Assembly (NCBI GenBank): GCA_947471745.1
Contig: CANJKZ010000068.1
Coordinates: 2,709,001 to 2,773,000 of the forward strand
Length of the DNA stretch: 64,000 bases
Reading direction: 5' to 3'
Origin: Closterium sp. Naga37s-1
Taxonomy: Eukaryota > Streptophyta > Zygnematophyceae > Desmidiales > Closteriaceae
A model generated the notes under the pieces. It was given only the letters and a program-made list of their open reading frames with translations. It did not search any database and was not told the DNA's origin. Both the position numbers and the translations under genes were made by a program. Within the stretch, counting starts at the first letter, position 1. Each line of letters starts with the position of its first letter. Positions 62,691 through 64,000 of the stretch are shown here, piece by piece.

Positions 62691-64000
62691 TGCAGTCCAT
62701 CTCTCGCCGGCAAGCTGCACGCTGCCCTGCTGCCCGTGCGCCACCCTTACCTGCCCGCGCGTCGCCCTGCTGGCCGTGCGACGCCTTTTCTAGCCACGCG
62801 CCGCCCTGCCCTGCCCGCACACCGCTCTGCCCTGCACGCGATCCGCCCTGGTATTCTCGCGCCACCCAGCTATGGCTACTCTCAGCGTACTCTTGTTCGA
62901 TCCTGAGGGCCGCCCGATCCAGTTTGAAACATGGCTAGATGATACACTGCTGTATCTAATGAGCGATGCTAAAGACGGTATATCCCTGTTTGACCACACG
63001 TCTGGTTCCTCAGTCGCCCCTCCTGGCACAGCTGACAGTTTCAGTCGCTCATAGTGGCTTACCCGTGACGCTGCTGCTCGCCTAGCCATTCGCAACCATC
63101 TGCCGTTAGCCGAATGCGCTCAGTTTGGCCAGCACAAGACTGCTAAGGCCCTGTACGACGCTGTAGTCACTCGCTACTCTTTCCCTGCCACTGCAGCTCT
63201 CGGCCGCCTTATACTGCCCTACATGTTTTCCGAGCTGTCCTCCTTTGCCACAGTCGACGACCTAGTCATCCACCTTCGCGCTAGTGACGACCTAGCCACT
63301 GTGCCGCCCTCCCAGCCGAGTTCTTAGACAAGAACCCGCCCCTCATGTACATCGCTCTCTACTTCATCGTCACCCGCCTCCCTGACTCTCTTAGCGCAGT
63401 CAGGGACCACTTTCTCGCCATGGTCCCCACCGACCTCACTGTCGACCTGCTCGAGAAGCACCTCCTTGCAGCTGAGGCTAGCATAGTCGCTGTAGGTGCT
63501 GCTCGTGGCACTCCTCGCACTCCCTTCTGTGAAAGGTGTTCCCCTTCCCCCCTTGCCCCACTCCTACGCTTCTGTTGCTGCTGTTGACTTCCTTCGTGTT
63601 GAGGAGGTCGGGGTTGCATCTGCTCCTAGTGGGAGGCGCTGCAGTGGCACGGGCAAGGGAGACAAGGGTGGTGGGGGTGGCAGCGGTCGAGACGGGGTGG
63701 AGGCGGTGGAGGCGGTGGAGGTGGCGGTGGTGGAGGAGGGAGTGGTGATGGAAGTGGAGGCGTTGGTGGCAGCGGTGGTGGCGGCAGTGGGAGTGGTGGC
63801 GGCGGCAGTGGTGGCGGCAGTTGGAGTGGTGGCGGCGGCAGTGGTGGCGGACGTGGTGGCGGCGGTAATTGAGGTGCTGGAGGTGCTGGCGGTGGTCAGA
63901 GGCAGCAGCAGCAGCGTCCGCGTGAGACCCCTACGCCCCAGGAGCTTCGTGAGTGGTTTGCTCAGCGTGGGGCGTCTAGGGGTAGTGTTCGCTGCCAGTA
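62690..64000 (+). mobile_element. E11: short-LTR-clade Copia, gag part, cut by window end
   Basis: GC-rich leader (62700-62871) like that of E8, then gag from ATG 62872: MATLSVLLFDPEGRPIQFET, LFDHTSGSSVAPPGTADSFS, TAG at 63052, then WLTRDAAARLAIRNHLPLAE in the same frame. A small rearrangement near 63280-63310 shifts the frame; MYIALYFIVTRLPDSLSAV and LLEKHLLAAEASIVAVG follow. A Gly-rich tract (63640-63880) and TPQELREWFAQRG lead to the knuckle at the window edge. The 5' LTR is missing. Confidence 0.85.

Overview
The window looks like repeat-rich intergenic DNA from a eukaryote of the green lineage, possibly a streptophyte alga or an early-diverging land plant. The reasons are stacked Ty1/Copia elements with initiator-Met-tRNA-type primer binding sites (TGGTATCAGAG), a chromodomain-bearing Ty3/gypsy element, a hAT transposon gene with GT-AG introns, and a 181-bp satellite. 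I recognise no bacterial gene, rRNA, intact tRNA or confident host gene. The species assignment is a guess.

Layout. 1-2157: decayed Copia RT-RNase H (E1, +). 2171-7994: Copia E2 (-), with a long GTCGAC-rich LTR, inserted into Copia fragment E3 (-, 7995-9480). 9485-21008: gypsy chromovirus G1 (+), interrupted by Copia E4 (+, 13546-20114). 21009-29244: remnant of an E2-family element (E5, -), interrupted by Copia E6 (-, 21497-28729). 29245-29880: 181-bp satellite. 30928-31272: a 345-bp complete miniature LTR element (TRIM/SMART type) with 5-bp target duplication. 31460-31748: 3' end of another Copia (E7). 31749-36153: hAT transposon (-) with a broken multi-exon transposase, inserted next to gypsy G2 (-, 36154-39524). 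39525-46396: Copia E8 (+). 46397-57146: Copia E9 (+), interrupted by E10 (48793-53709), an LTR element with matching 636-bp LTRs and a 5-bp target duplication. 57147-62690: mostly non-transposon sequence with fold-back repeats and a second satellite array in the opposite orientation. 62690-64000: start of Copia E11 (+), running off the window.

E4, E6, E7, E8, E9 and E11 look like one Copia clade, called the short-LTR clade here. Where the parts are visible they share LTRs of about 130 bp, a polypurine tract reading CCTATGGGGGTG just before TGTCA, a long GC-rich leader, a Gly-rich or repeat-rich gag tail, an atypical zinc knuckle, and a repeat-built linker between integrase and RT. E1 belongs with E8 by RT similarity.

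The most interesting objects are the 345-bp TRIM, whose LTR/PBS junction lies inside a tRNA-like fold with A- and B-box sequences; E10, a non-autonomous LTR element with a 1024-codon open frame joining gag, protease and RNase H but lacking integrase and RT catalytic domains; and the hAT gene, in which two frame-preserving introns are filled with different minisatellites. Most other coding sequences are broken by stop codons, frameshifts or internal deletions. Difference counts and repeat periods were made by eye.
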